Origin: Tipula vernalis | Lineage: Eukaryota; Arthropoda; Insecta; Diptera; Tipulidae | DNA: 64,000 bases | Assembly (NCBI GenBank): GCA_958295665.1 | Contig: OY282558.1 | Span: forward strand, 20,707,409-20,771,408 | Direction: 5' to 3' | Part shown: positions 48,056 through 61,589 of the stretch, piece after piece | How positions within the stretch are numbered: position 1 is the first letter of the stretch | Layout of the letters: each line of letters opens with the position of its first letter | Made by a program: the position numbers and the translations under genes | Notes under the pieces: model-generated | The model's input: only the letters and a program-made list of their open reading frames with translations | What the model was told of the DNA's origin: nothing | Databases searched by the model: none

Positions 48056-49781
48056 TAACTAGCGTATCTGGGCGAGATGCAAAGAAAATAAATGTAGTCT
48101 AATAGATCTTACGAACATGTAGTACTTTCGCCCCAACCTGATTTTTTTTTTAAATATTGAACCATAACGTATCTATTAGCAGTGCATCTATAATAATTAT
48201 AACCTGATTTATAGCGCGCTTTATTGTTTTGTTTGGTTGTTGATTTTGGGACTAACTGATAACTGATTCTCTATCATTCGATTTCCAATCTTCTGCCATT
48301 GTGCATATAAAATATATCTTAAAATCAATTAGTGCATTTCAAAATTATAAAACTAAAAAAATAAACAATTTATTGTTGAAAAAAAAAAATATTGTCCTAC
48401 AACAATCTTATATTGTGATAAACAATAATTAATTAACCAAAATAGATTATTGTAAGAAGGCTAGATCAGGTGTCACAATTTTGCGACCGATATTTAATGG
48501 GATACCGCAAAATGTACCTAGCCATTACAAATTAACAAGCTATTATTAGCGTTCCTGGTGGATTATTTGAATCGTTCGTGTAAGTATATGTTATAAAACA
48601 TTAAGGAGACAGTGCGTGCCTTAAGACTTAAATTATTTTGGTTTAGTCGTGTTGTTAGAATAATCTAGTCTTATCTCGTCATCCATTGTTAGATCATTCG
48701 AGAAAATGTGGTAAATTTGGACCACGCATTGTCACCCAAACAACACAGCGGTCAACGCAGGTTGTTGATCTCAAGTGGATACAACCGATTAATCCATCCA
48801 TCAGAATCAATTGTCCGGTTGTGTAGTGCCAAAAATACCCAATATAAATTGGCACAGTCGAGAAGAACATTGGATCATTTTTTTTTGTGATTTCACTTTA
48901 GTTTAAGTGTACTTTTCATTTGTATTGCTCATTTTTAAGTTGGTGGTGGGAAATTAGTGATTAATTAGTTCTTAATAATTTAGTTTATAGTGAAGTAACC
49001 GTTACCTACAAAAAAAAAAAAAAAATAAAAAAAAAAATAAATAAATAAAATTTAAAATTAAATTTTAACGGTACAAAAAAAAAAAAAAAAAAAAATCAAA
49101 TTGTGGAAAAGTGATATGGTGGTGGTTGTTTATAATTGACACCTAAAACAATTTATTATAGTTATTTTAAACTGCAATAAGGTCATCCACGAGCGCTCCT
49201 GGAAGGACATCAATAACGGCGGTGAGTTTTTCTTTATTAAGTATATATATATATACATATATTTACAGCAATTTGGGTATAGGTAGCTCAATAGAAAATT
49301 ACATATACGTGCATAGGTGTTGGGTTATACGTACATATTTTCCACAATTCGGGTTTGAAACGCAATTATTATTGTATTATGTAGAGAAGGTCGGTAGCTT
49401 CAAATTATTTTATTGTTCATGTATAAATTTAAATCCATAATAATCTTAAATAAAATGTGTTAAATTTAAATATGGTTGTCTAAGTGATTATTTAGTGGGG
49501 AAGTGGAAAGTGTTAAGAGGCAAGGGCATTGAAAGTGAATGAGTTTATTTTTTTTTATTCTGCACATGACCGTGTTTATTTGTAATGCTGCTGGTCGCTA
49601 AATAGTTTGAACCCTACCTTCACTGAGCTCTCAGGATTAAAGATTACAGCAAGCATGTGCACCGTAGCACCAAGAATCGTTACAACTGTCCATCAGAATC
49701 GGATGCTTAGTCTTATAAAAAGTCGTTAGGAGTCTTAACGTCAGAATTAGGGGGTTAGATTCCATATTTCGGTTAAAGTGA
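48056..49781. other. Non-coding spacer with A-rich runs
   Basis: No gene supported. A-rich simple sequence lies at 49010-49035 and 49077-49096. A word CTAATTCTGACGT (reversed, near 49738-49752) matches the left side near 39690, adding to the inverted-repeat symmetry around the BEL host element. Confidence 0.4.
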
Positions 49782-49906
49782 GTATTTTTAATTTTTCAAA
49801 TTCTACCCTAGTTACGTTAGGAAAACATTCGATATCAAAAATTTTCATTTAAATTATAGTGTAAATTGCACCCTTGAAAATGGCGGAATATACCGTCGAA
49901 ACGTCG
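49782..49906 (-). repeat. Right copy of an inverted repeat pair
   Basis: Inverted, diverged copy of 38641-38753; shared words include CCCTAGTTACGTTAG and CGAAACGTCG. The two copies enclose 11 kb including the TIR element and the BEL/Pao insertion. Confidence 0.65.
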
Positions 49907-50039
49907 CTCATTGAACTTAATCTTGAACGTAATTTTGTTTAGTTTGAATATACTTAAAACAATCACTTCAAACAAAACCGCTGCTACCTTAAGCCGAACA
50001 TTATAGTGCAGACATATTTTTTATTGTATCACTAAAGTA

Positions 50040-50800
50040 AACTTAGGTGTTACCCATAATGCTGGCATATCTTGTAAAGTGATGGTTTAAATGATGGATA
50101 TGCGCTTTCATCAAGTACATCCCACAATCTGGTGGTCCGTGATAAAAATGTTGTCGTCCAAAACTTGCTTATAGAGTGTAAACCTGAGAATATTGAGCAA
50201 GCTTGGTTGATCTAAAATACTGTTTAAATGATGGCATTAATTCTTTCAATTTATTGGATCTTTGGCCCCTGTGTCTTTATTTATTAGTAATAAATGCAAT
50301 CAACAATAAAATCACTGGACGAAATCTATAATGACGATCAAAAGTTAAGTTTTATTTCCTAAGATATTTTATAGAGTTAAAGTTTATTATTGTCTCTATA
50401 ACTTTAGAAAAAATTGACACTACTCCCTTTTTGGTACTGGATGAATATATAAAATGTTCCATGGAGATGGACAAAACACCTGTTATCATCGAAAGATGAA
50501 ATAACTTGCTAAGTGTTTTTGCTACGGAAGTAAGGCAGTTCTTGAGAACAATTGCGGAGAACATCCTCATTAATTAAAGTTTATTTCTTTGAGTAGCTTT
50601 GAGACCAACGAATCCAGCAGATAGGAACTTGATGCAAATTGGGACGCTAAATAATTAGCTTTCGTAAGAGTAATTGAATAAAGATTATTATTGTTGTTTA
50701 ACGGAAGTATCAAAGACTTAGATATGTACAAAGAAAGTTGTTTTGAAGTTGACCAACAAAAGTTCTCCAATAGCACTAACAATTTGTAGATTACACTGCT
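50040..50800 (-). pseudogene. LINE reverse-transcriptase relic, heavily deleted
   Basis: The minus strand reads VLKNCLTSVAKTLSKLFHLS, typical of the LINE segment before the WK..PI motif, then GVVSIFSKVIETIIN, suggesting loss of the intervening residues. Upstream (50782-50570) is an open block compatible with the linker before the RT. Downstream, FRSTKLAQYSQVYTL near 50215-50170 fits a LINE C-terminus. The RT active site is missing. Clade not determined. Confidence 0.45.
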
Positions 50801-53380
50801 TTGCCTGCCAGATTTAATGTTTCACCGACTTACAGTTGCAGCGGCTGAATTCTTAACGGCAACTATAATTTTTGGGTACTACTTTTATATAAAAAAAATC
50901 CATTAAAAAAAATTAGGTACAATTAAACTCAATTTAGTACAATTCAAAAAATCCAATTTCCATCACTGATTCTTAGGTTGGTAAATCCAAACCAAAAATT
51001 TGTTGTATAGTTAGTTATTCGTTTTAGAACAAATAAAAGCGAATGAGCCCTATTTGTTACCACATATATTTTTAAATATTTTTGCATATTTCCATTTATT
51101 GTGTGTTTTAGCACATATTTTATGGGTTATTCCAATTATTTCCGTAATTTTCTTCAAGAATAACATAGTTCGACAGCAAAAATATTTTCTAAGCCAAATT
51201 TTAAATTTAAGCCAAAAAAAAATTTTTTTTTTTAAGAAGTTAAAAATGTTTTACTTTGCCTTAACTCTGCTAAATTAGATCATTAAATTAAGAACAAACC
51301 AAATGTAAAATTAAAATAGCTCAATAGTTCACTACATATTATTTAACGATCCGGAGATCATTTAGAAAAGTAAATTTTGTAATTGTTTTTTTTTTCGTTG
51401 ACATATCGTCATGTGAGTTATATCTTATCCTATACCCCATTTTCAACATTGCACAGGAATCGAATTTTAAAGTTTAAACAAAGAACGATTACCCTCCAAA
51501 TGAAATTTCAAATGTTGGTAAATTTTTATATAAAGGCTTGACTTGACATTTCTTTATAAAATTTAACAAGAAAAATGAAACTAGAACTGTTGCTGGAGCT
51601 TCAAAAATTTTTGGAATTTTTATTACAAATTTTTATTTTACATTTAAAACATGATACATGTATAAAGTATATTAACTTGAAAAATCTGGCAGAACAATTA
51701 ACTAGAAAAATTTAGGAGAAAATAACAGAATTTTTGGTACACTATATAGGATAACCTTAAAATTGAATTATATAAAATATAAGAGATAGGTCAATTTAGA
51801 CAAGCGATTTTGAAAGAATATGGTCTAAACTAAAAAAATCCATCCATAACTCATTTTCAAAAAAAATAGTCTGTTTCTTTCGATTTATTTTTTTAACTAA
51901 TTATAGACCAGGATATCGATTTTGGTCGCAAAATGAGAATTGACTGTTGAGAATTTTGTTTATGTGCCGTGTATAATATTTTACATGGCGTCAAATATTT
52001 TTCTCGTATTATTGTATTTTCTCATGATGCTAAGTATCAAAAATAACCGAATCGAGTGAAATTGGTTCAACTTGTTGATGCTTATGCTCACCTTGAGTCA
52101 TTTTTCTCTTTCTTATAGCATTAGGAATTTATGTTTTTGTTTCTATTGTTGTTGTAACCGACGATTTTCATTTGACTTCGTTAATAAAAGTCCAAAACAA
52201 AATATCACTGTTGTATGAGAGATCGTAAAAATAAAAATAAAATAGTCTGATCATTGTACTTTAAATCCGAAGATTTGTTATTTTTTGATTTCAACTTCTG
52301 TTTCATGTTTCTAACGTGCCATCTCAAACAAAATTTTCTGATTTCTCACGCAAAGTATAACTGGGATACGTCAATAAAAAAATGTCTTGTGATCGTCACA
52401 TATATAAATAGTTTCTGATTTATGCCATTGATTAAGTACAATAAGATAATATTACTAAGATTTCTGCCGCTACGTTTGGCTAATGTCTAGAGAATAAATT
52501 GGTTGAGAGTGGAATTCCTTTTCTAGCAACATACAAACTATAAAATTTAATTCTTATTACTTTTTCTCATATAATATTTGCATTAATGCAAAACAAAAAA
52601 AATAATTGACATTGACAAATGAGTTCCTATTTATAGAACGAGCAAACTATTTGATATTACTGTTTTCCCACGCCTAACGTATTTCAATTATCATGATATC
52701 CATTATTCACTGCTAGTTTCTCTAGTAGTCTCTTCTTCCATTATTCACTACTACCAAATAAAAATTTCATTTTTGATATTTTATCTAGTAGTCTTTTGCC
52801 ATTTGCAATATAATTAAATTGAGACGTCAAAATGTTGACGGAAATTATTTTAGGATTATTTAACCATCATTCGTCCAATAAAATAAGATTTTATAGAAAG
52901 ATTCTAATTTTTAGTAGTATTTCAAATGTTAATTATTAATTAAAGTCAGAAAGTGAATCATTTGTGATGCTTAAATTTATTAAGATATTTGGAATAGATT
53001 GTCAATTTGGTCAAAAATGACGAGTGGCAGAAGGATGAAGGTTAAAGAGTTTGATCATAAAATACAACATTTTTTGTCGGCCGTGGACTATCGTATTCTA
53101 TCGGCTCGTGTCGGTAAACTTCATCTTCGTAAATAACAGGTAATATTATATGCTCGTTGGCTTTGATAATATACTATTTGCACATTTTTGTTTTGTAAGA
53201 CATACTTTGCCAACATTGTTGGTATATTTAGTTTAGTAAAAACTGTAAATATGTTTTTATCGCTGTCTAGCTACCCCATTTTTCCATAGTCTATCTTGGC
53301 CCATCTTAAACCAAACATAAAATTAACGTTGTTCTTCTTCGTCCGTGTAAAAAATTAAACACAAAATTAGAATTGTTTAT
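50801..53380. other. AT-rich spacer without recognisable features
   Basis: Very AT-rich, many short T and A runs, no open frame with protein similarity and no long repeat seen. Confidence 0.45.
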
Positions 53381-54097
53381 ATTTATTTATTTTATTTTAT
53401 TTAGTAATATTTACTACATATTTGTATATATTAAGAATCTAATTTTTTTTATTTTTTATAATTCTGTAGGAAGTTTATTATATAATTTTAATCCTTTGTA
53501 AATAAGTGAGTTATGAGTTCTAGAATTTCTAAACAAATCTAACCTAAAATCAAATTTGTTTCTTAGATTATATTGAATTAAATCGCCACAGAGTTTAACT
53601 TTTCCATTAAATATTTCGGAAGATATCCATTTATAATTTTAAACACAAATATATATTATAACATTAAATTTAAGTCGTTAATCCACATTCAGCCAGTTTA
53701 ATGAGTCTAACATAATTTATTTCTAATACTTCTAAAAAATACAACTTCTTCGCGATCTTTCTACGAATGTAATCCTCCAGATGTGAATTACCCCTAAATA
53801 TTTCATTTCATTATTTTGATCAATGCAAGTACATATCATCAATTATAATATTACAATTATCTTGAGTTTTATCAATACATATAAAGTTTGCCATTAATTA
53901 CCACTCGTCCAATATCATTAATAATTCCTTGCGGAACGCCCATAGAAGAGGTAATTTCGGAAGATTTTCTTCATTTACTTCATATGATTCAAACCATTTT
54001 AATTCGATTTTTGCAATGCCATATTTGCTTAGTTTTAGCAACAAACTGTTCCAATCTATTATTTCAAACGCCCTACGTAAATCCAAGAAACCTGCTA
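53381..54097 (-). pseudogene. LINE relic, 3' half (CR1/Daphne-like), interrupted by pogo element
   Basis: The minus strand reads MDLRRAFEIIDWNSLLLKLS at 54086, the RT A-motif region. GVPQG follows near 53945, then a gap. The C-terminus (YNLRNKFDFRLDLFRNSRTH, then LKLYNKLPTEL) lies near 53580-53465. The end is a T-rich (ATAAA-type) tail near 53380-53400. It is directly continuous with the fragment at 61592-61760 once the pogo element is removed. Confidence 0.7.
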
Positions 54098-54386
54098 GGG
54101 TAAACTACCCAGTCCTGAGCCCTCTTAAGAAGAATTTCTATTTTGATTGAACCCTAAACTATAGTTTAGTTTATTATACTAATAGCAGTTTTTCAGTGGT
54201 GAGCCCTAACTTTTCCAGTATTGAGCTGCATTTGACCCACTGATGAGCCCCTTAGAATTTAATACAATTAAACTCAAATATTGCTGGTGTAGGTAAAATA
54301 AAATAAAATAAATTATACAAAAACACTGATTTCATTAGGAACTGATACTTAATCCTTTTTGGATAAAAAATCGATCTAGGCTGAAT

Positions 54387-54720
54387 TTATGAGTTACAAA
54401 AGTTATTGTTTGCACATTTAAAATAATTTAAATCATTGCATACTTTTGAAGCACACTTAATATGGTATGCCTTATAACAGATAAAGCAAGCAATTCCATG
54501 CTCAGTTACCGAAATATTTGTGGCACATGCAAAGCAAAGTCCTGTTACAATTTTTTTTGTAAATTGAATTTTCTGCTTCTTCATCGGAGTCATTAAAATC
54601 TGTGATAAGATTGCGCACATGAGTTTCTTGTAATATTTTTGAGCCGTACGTCTTGGGTGAAATTTCAATTTCCTTTTCGATGATAATATTTAAGAAAAAT
54701 AAACAATGGCTTTTAATTTA
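54387..54720 (-). pseudogene. pogo transposase last exon, PHD-like zinc finger
   Basis: The minus strand reads EIEISPKTYG and DFNDSDEEAEN in one frame. After an A-run shift near 54570 it reads LCFACATNISVTEHGIACFI, CYKAYHIKCASKV and FKCANNNF. The C-x2-C ... C-x2-C-x2-(Y)H-x2-C pattern resembles the cysteine-histidine tails of pogo/Jerky-type transposases. A separate 34-base exon piece (AKKIRTNPKLQK, 54812-54779) with a GTAATT donor lies between the left arm and this exon. Confidence 0.55.
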
Positions 54721-54814
54721 TATTGGGTGCTTATTGTTAACGGATAGATATGCATGTAAGTATGTTTATTAAAATTACCTTTTTGTAGTTTGGGATTAGT
54801 TCGAATTTTTTTTG

Positions 54815-55299
54815 CTTTATGAGTATGAAGTTTATGCTAAAAAAAATAACAAAAAATTACACTGTTAAATTAGCTATTTTCCAATTGGAATTTAAATGAT
54901 ATGAAAATTTTAATTTTTTGTAATTTTAGATTTTTAGTACCACCAAATAGATTCTTTTCATCAGAAAACAGGTTCTTTTCATCCTTTTCAGATAGCTGGA
55001 CCATCTGTTTATATCGTTAACCAAAAGCATCCAATTGTGTTGAACATTACTATATTTCAGATAATTTAAAAGTTGACTGAATTTTGATGATTTAAATAAT
55101 TATTTACCGCCGATCCTGGAAATGTCCCGAAGGCCCAGCATATTTCTTAGAACAGCTAAGCCATATAGCGGCCAATGTCACCAAGCCGATCCAATTATGA
55201 TGAACTATAATATATTTCACAGTTTTTGGAATTTTTAAAAATGTTTCCGGATTTCCGGATAACTCGGCTATGTGCCAATCAATGTGGTCAACCTTATCC
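54815..55299. repeat. Left arm of inverted repeat flanking the satellite
   Basis: About 480 bp, matching 58546-58985 in inversion with high identity (for example GGTACTAAAAATC and TTTACCGCCGATCCTGGAAA-type words). It contains a diverged satellite unit in the opposite orientation to the array. The outermost 25 bases repeat transposase coding sequence (GAAGTTTATGCTAAA). Confidence 0.85.
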
Positions 55300-58200
55300 A
55301 ATGTGTGATCGGAGATACAACAATTTATATAACTAATAAAATTATTAAAAATTCGAAATTCTGTGAAGTATAGTATAGTTCATCACAATTGAATAAGATT
55401 GACCACGTAGACTGGCACATGGTCAAGTTATCAAAAAATATAGGCCAGACCTTGTGGACATCTCTGTGATCAGAGATACAAAAATTTATAAAAATAATAA
55501 AATTATTAAAAATTCTAATTTCTGTGAAGTATAGTATAGTTCATCACAATTGAATAAGATTGACCACGTAGACTAACACATGGTCAAGTTATCAAAAAAT
55601 ATAGGCCAGACCTTGTGGACATCTCTGTGATCAGAGATACAAAAATTTATAAAACTAATAAAATTATTAAAAATTCGAAATTCTGTGAAGTATAGTATAG
55701 TTCATCACAATTGAATAAGATTAACTACGTAGACTGAAATATGGTCAAGTTATCCAAAAAAATAGGCCAGACCTTGTGGACATCTCTGTGATCGGAGATA
55801 CAACAATTTTTAAAACCAATAAAATTATTAAAAATTCGAAATTCTGTGAAGTATAGTATAGTTCATTACAATTGAATAAGATTGACCAAGTAGACTGGCA
55901 TATGGTCAAGTTATCCAAAAATTTAGGCCAGACCTTGTGGACATCTCTGTGATCAGAGATACAACAATTTATAAAACTAATAAAATTATTAAAAATTCGA
56001 AATTCTGTGAAGTATAGTATAGTTCATCACAATTAGATAAGATTGACCAAGTAGACTGGCACATGGTCAAGTTATCGAAAAATATAGGCCAGACATTGTA
56101 GACATCTCTGTGATCAGAGATACAAAAATTTATAAAACTAATAAAATTATTAAAAATTCTAAATTCTGTGAAGTATAGTATAGTTCATCACAATTGAATA
56201 AGATTGACCAAGTAGACTGGCATATGGTCAAGTTATCCAAAAATATAGGCCAGACCTTGTGGATATCTCTGTGATCGGAGATACAACAATTTTTAAAACC
56301 AATAAAATTATTAAAAATTCGAAATTCTGTGAAGTATAGTATAGTTCATCACAATTGAATAAGATTGACCACGTAGACTGGCATATGGTCAAGTTATCCA
56401 AAAATATAGGCCAAACCTTGTGGACATCTCTGTGATCAGAGATACAACAATTTATATAACTAATAAAATTATTAAAAATTCGAAATTCTGTGAAGTATAG
56501 TATAGTTCATCACAATCGACTAAGATTGACCACGTAGACTGGCATATGGTCAAGTTATCGAAAAATATAGGCCAGACCTTGTGGACATCTCTGTGATCGG
56601 AGATACAATAATTTATAAAACTAATAAAATTATTAAAAATTCTAAATTCTGTGAAGTATAGTATAGTTCATCACAATTGAATAAGATTAACCACGTAGAC
56701 TGGCATATGATCAAGTTATCCTAAAATATAGGCCAGACCTTGTGGACATCTCTGTGATCAGAGATACAAAAATTTATATAACTAATAAAATTATTAAAAA
56801 TTCGAAATTCTGTGAAGTATAGTATAGTTCATCACAATTGAATAAGATTGACCAAGTAGACCGGCACATGGTCAAGTTATCCAAAAATATAGGCCAGACC
56901 TTTTGGACATCTCTGTGATCAGAGATATCACAATTTATAAAACTAATAAAATTATTAAAAATTCGAAATTCTGTAAAGTATAGTATAGTTCATCACAATT
57001 GAATAAGATTGACCAAGTAGACCGGCACATGGTCAAGTTATCCAAAAATATAGGCCAGACCTTGTGGACATCTCTGTGATCAAAGATACAAAAATTTATA
57101 TAACTAATAAAATTATTAAAAATTCGAAATTCTGTGAAGTATAGTATAGTTCATCACAATTGAATAAGATTGACCAAGTAGACCGGCACATGGTCAAGTT
57201 ATCCAAAAATATAGGCCAGACCTTGTGGACATCTCTGTGATCAGAGATATCACAATTTATAAAACTAATAAAATTATTAAAAATTCGAAATTCTGTGAAG
57301 TATAGTAATAGTTCATCACAATTGAATAAGATTGACCAAGTAGACTGGCACATGGTCAAGTTATCCAAAAATATAGGCCAGACTTTGTGGACATCTCTGT
57401 GATCGGAGATACAACAATTTATACAACTAATAAAATTATTAAAAATTCTAAATTCTGTGAAGTATAGTATAGTTCATCACAATTGAATAAGATTGACCAC
57501 GTAGACTGGCATATGGTCAAGTTATCCAAAAATATAGGCCAGAGCTTGTGGACATCTCTGTGATCAGAGATACAACAATTTATAGAACTAATAAAATTAT
57601 TAAAAATTCGAAATTCTGTGAAGTATAGTATAGTTCATCACAATTAAATAAGATTGACCACGTAGACTAGCATATGGTCAAGTTATCCAAAAATATAGGC
57701 CAGACCTTGTGGACATCTCTGTGATCGGAGATACAACAATTTATAAAACTAATAAAATTATTAAAAAATCGAAATTCTGTGAAGTATAGTATAGTTCATC
57801 ACAATTAGATAAGATTGACCAAGTAGACTGGCATATGGTCAAGTTATCGAAAAATATAGGCCAGACTTTGTGGACATCTCTGTGATCGGAGATACAACAA
57901 TTTATAAAACTAATAAAATTATTAAAAATTCGAAATTCTGTGAAGTATAGTATAGTTCATCACAATTAGATAAGATTGACCAAGTAGACTGGCATATGGT
58001 CAAGTTATCTAAAAATATAGGCCAGACCTTGTGGACATCTCTGTGATCGGAGATACAACAATTTAAAAAACCAATAAAATTATTAAAAATTCGAAATTCT
58101 GTGAAGTATAGTATAGTTCATCACAATTGAATAATATTGACCACGTAGACTAGCATATGGTCAAGTTATCCAAAAATATAGGCCAGACCTTTTGGACATC

Positions 58201-58545
58201 TCTGTGATCGGAGATACAACAATTTATATAACTAATAAAATTATTAAAAATTCGAAATTCTGTGAAGTATATTATAGTTCATCACAATTGACTAAGATTG
58301 ACCACGTATACTGGCATATGGTCAAGTTATTCAAAAATATAGGCTAGACCTTGTGGACATCTCTGTGATCAGAGATACAAAAATTTATAAAACTAATAAA
58401 ATTATTAAAAATTCTAAATTCTGTGAAGTATATAGTTCATCACAATTGGATCTGGTTAACCACGTAGACTGGCACATGGCCAAGTTATCTGAAAATATGG
58501 GCAAGATCTTGTGGACATCTCTGCGGTCGGCGATATAAAACTTTT
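55300..58545 (+). repeat. 161-bp satellite array, about 20 copies
   Basis: The marker TCTCTGTGATC recurs at 55461, 55622, 55783, 55944, 56105 and on to 58038, 58199 and 58360, always 161 bases apart. Copies differ by a few percent. The unit contains ATTAAAAATTCGAAATTCTG, AGTATAGTATAGTTCATCAC and the near-palindrome TCTCTGTGATCAGAGA. 161 is not a multiple of three, so frames through it are accidental. Confidence 0.95.
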
Positions 58546-58985
58546 AAATAATGAAAAAATTATTTGAAATTCCAAAAACTGTGAAATATATTATAGTTCA
58601 TCATAATTGGATCGGCTTGGTGACATTGACCGCTATATGGCTTAGCTATTCTAAGAAATGTGCGGGGCCTTCGGGACATTTCCAGGATCGGGGCTAAATA
58701 ATTATTTAAACCATCAAAATTCAGTCAACTCTTAAATTCTGTGAAGTATAGTAATGTATAACACAATTGGATGCTTTTGGTTAACGATATAAACAGATGG
58801 TCCAGCTATCTGAAAAGGATGAAAAGAACCTGTTTTCTGATGAAAAGAATCTGTTTGGTGGTACTAAAAATCCAAAATTACAAAAAATTAATATTTTCAT
58901 ATCATTTAAATTCCTATTGGAAAATAGTTAATTTAACAGTGTAATTTTTTGTTATTTTTTTTTTAGCATAAACTTCACACTCATT
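58546..58985. repeat. Right arm of inverted repeat flanking the satellite
   Basis: Inverted counterpart of 54815-55299. It holds two diverged satellite-like units in the same orientation as the array (starting AAACTGTGAAATATATTATAG and TTCTGTGAAGTATAGTAATG). At its outer edge it merges with the transposase exon. Confidence 0.85.
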
Positions 58986-60959
58986 TTGCTTTTGCTTTGT
59001 CGCTAACAATTTTTGGATTTCGGTTGGTGAGTGGCCGCTTCTTTGGCAAGTTAACTTTTTTTTAAGTTGATTTTCTTTGGTTCTTTCTTTTAAAATTTTT
59101 TTCTCCAACCTTTCCTTTTGTTTATCTAACTTCTGTTGTTCGATTTTTGCTTTCTCGTCAATTTTAGTTTTAATTGCGTTCTGGTATGGAGTTGATGTTA
59201 TTATAAAGCTTGTCCTTTCAGTGTTTTTTACTCCTTTTCGAGCCGGGGTCTTTATTACTTTTAAAAAGCTTTGAATCGAATGATTTTCATTAAGTTCATT
59301 TTCTAAAGAAACAATCGGAATATCGCCCTGGTTAAATATTTGCGTGTCAGCTTGGCACATCTAAATAAAATAAAGCATTGCATTTTGAAATTAATATCGT
59401 AATGAAGATCTCTAGCCGCACTTACATTCGGCATAAAACTATCAACTTCCTTAGTTTTAAAAACTAAGACTTCTTGTCCCACTTCGAATTCAGACAAAAG
59501 ACAGTGAGGTCCGTTAAGATTACCCTAAATTTTAAGTTAAGTGATTAGCGACGCTGCCAGGTACTAACATTAGAGAATAACTTTCTTACCAAATTTTGTG
59601 CCCCACTATCCGGTGTAACCCGCACGTTCATATCGTTTGTTGGAGTATCCTAAATCATTCATATTTAGGTGCATTAAAAATAAGGTATCTATGAATATCT
59701 AGGTACCCATATCTTACAATGTTTCCCGTCAAATTTACTTTTAAACTTCCATATATTTTTTGTAATAACAGGAAATCTTCCGACTTAGTGCTATTACTCT
59801 GCTCCATTTCGTCTAGCTCTTTAAGTTTGGTAGGTCCAACAATTTCAATAAATTCCGTCAAACTAATGGTGCTTGTGGTTTCTGCGAATAAATTGCTTCC
59901 TTCTGGTTCAATATCCTTCGAAGTTCGTTTTGAATTTGCGAGACACTTACAATAATCAATCGCATTTTCATTGAAGGGATAAAGCCCACAAGTGCAAAAC
60001 CCATTAAATATTGTATCACGTTTGACATATTTACCAATTACTTTTTTTAACATTGGTGCAAAATGTTTTTTTGAGAACTGTTCATCGAGGTTGGTACTTC
60101 TCCATATTTTGACTTCCTTGGTCCAACCTAATTGCAATGGCCTAAATATTGATACGTCAGCAGGTTGAAGGATTCTTGTTGCGTTTGGATACAAACATAT
60201 TAAAATTATTTTAAGTTGTGCGCACAATTTGGAAAGTGCATAGCTTAGGTGCGTCTTATGACCATCGACATAGAGAACTACTGGAAACGTAATATTTTTT
60301 GATATTAGCGTAGGATATAAAACATCCTGTATGTAATACATAAATGTTTCCGATGTCATCTATCCCGAATCTGTTTTTGTATATGCTATTCCCTCCGGAA
60401 TTGAATCTATTATATCTTTTGGTATTCTTTTGTAATGAAACACTTTCATACTCATCAACGTTAAATATTCTAGTTGGATCTTTAAGAACATCATCATTCA
60501 GATCCTTTGATGAAAAGTAATCCTGAATTTGTTTGAACCAGCCTTTTATATTATGTTCAGAAACACACGCATTGGAATTGGTTACTGCCTCTGGTGTCCT
60601 TATCGATACCTCTGGGTGCCTCTTTAAAAATCCGTTATACCATGTATCTCCTGGCATATTTTTTCTTGGATTTGAATCTAAAAATTCCTTGACCACCGCA
60701 CGTACTTCATGCTTCCTTCTTGGAAATCCCCGTTCATAATTTTCAAAGATCCAATGTACAATATCAGTTTCCTCTGTCGCTGTTAATACTGGTGCAGGCC
60801 CCCCATTTTACTATTTTTGGCACGATTATGTAGTCTATGTTGAAGCGTTGGCCGGGGAATATTAAATATTCTGGCAGCCGCGTGAATGGAAGTTCCTTTT
60901 TTAATTTGTTCAATGGCTTTTTCTATATCCTGTACATTATATTTTCTTTTCGCAGGCAT
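58914..60959 (-). pseudogene. pogo-type transposase: HTH, CENP-B-like and DDE domains, broken
   Basis: ATG 60959 opens a psq-type helix-turn-helix (AIEQIKKGTSIHAAARIF, IPRPTLQHRLH). A six-G run near 60806 shifts the frame. The CENP-B-like region follows (MPGDTWYNGFLKRHPEVSIR). The first catalytic aspartate is in RIFNVDE near 60460. After it a deletion and frame change lead to KRIPKDIIDSIP, then a stop where a W is usual, then the second D (VLYVDGHKTHLS) and NATRILQPADVSIFRPLQLG. Exon 1 ends at donor 59717. Exons 59649-59590 and 59524-59426 and one from 59360 follow, all phase 0 with good splice sites. The last encodes a Lys-rich coiled coil and is cut by the satellite insertion near 58980. 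Confidence 0.8.
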
Positions 60960-61589
60960 TGTAAGCGAATTAGGGTTAACAGAACTAATATTTAGGTACT
61001 AAAATAAATTAAACAATTTATACCTATAGTAAAATAAATTAAACTATTGTAAATTTAGGTAAATAAAATTAAATTTAATTTACAGTAGAAGAGACATAGG
61101 CTCATAACTGGAACAATCGATTTATTTAACGATCTAATACTGAGCCCCCTCCCCGGCTCATAATTTAATATTTTAGGTTTGGTGTACCCAGTAATGAGCC
61201 TCATAATTTACGATAAATATTAAATATTTTTGCAATAATAATTGAGTTTATAATACAAAAACAATAATTATTACTATATATAGTAAATTGAATAAAAAAA
61301 ATAAAATAAATGATCGTACCTGCAAATGTTAATGTATTGTTTCATTGTAATTTTTTTTTAGTGTAACTCACTTATATATATCTCACACGAGATCGGTCTA
61401 CTCAACTTGAAATCACAACTCTAACTGAATATGAAACGCAAAAAAAAAGAAACAACAGAAACACAAATAAATAGGGAATTCCCATGTATACAAATATTTA
61501 TAAATTTTTAAATTGAATGTTAGCTGTTGAGTAATATGTAACAAGCGGGCTCATAACTGATCGACTGCTCAAGACTGGGTTGTTTACCC

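Larger units (their letters stand above)
54098..61589 (-). mobile_element. pogo/Tc1-mariner-type DNA transposon, 7.5 kb
   Basis: Terminal inverted repeats are GGGTAAAC(T/A)ACCCAGTC(C/T)TGAGC at 54098-54120 and 61567-61589, each flanked by TA (54096-54097, 61590-61591). The element carries a multi-exon, CENP-B/Jerky-like transposase on the minus strand, and a satellite array with inverted arms inside it. TGAGCCC words recur near both ends. Removing the element reconnects a LINE reading frame. Confidence 0.9.

Noticed and set aside
55300..58545. CRISPR-like array or coding repeats
   Set aside because: The 161-bp units are contiguous with no spacers, the sequence is eukaryotic, and the period is not a multiple of three, so frames through it are accidental.
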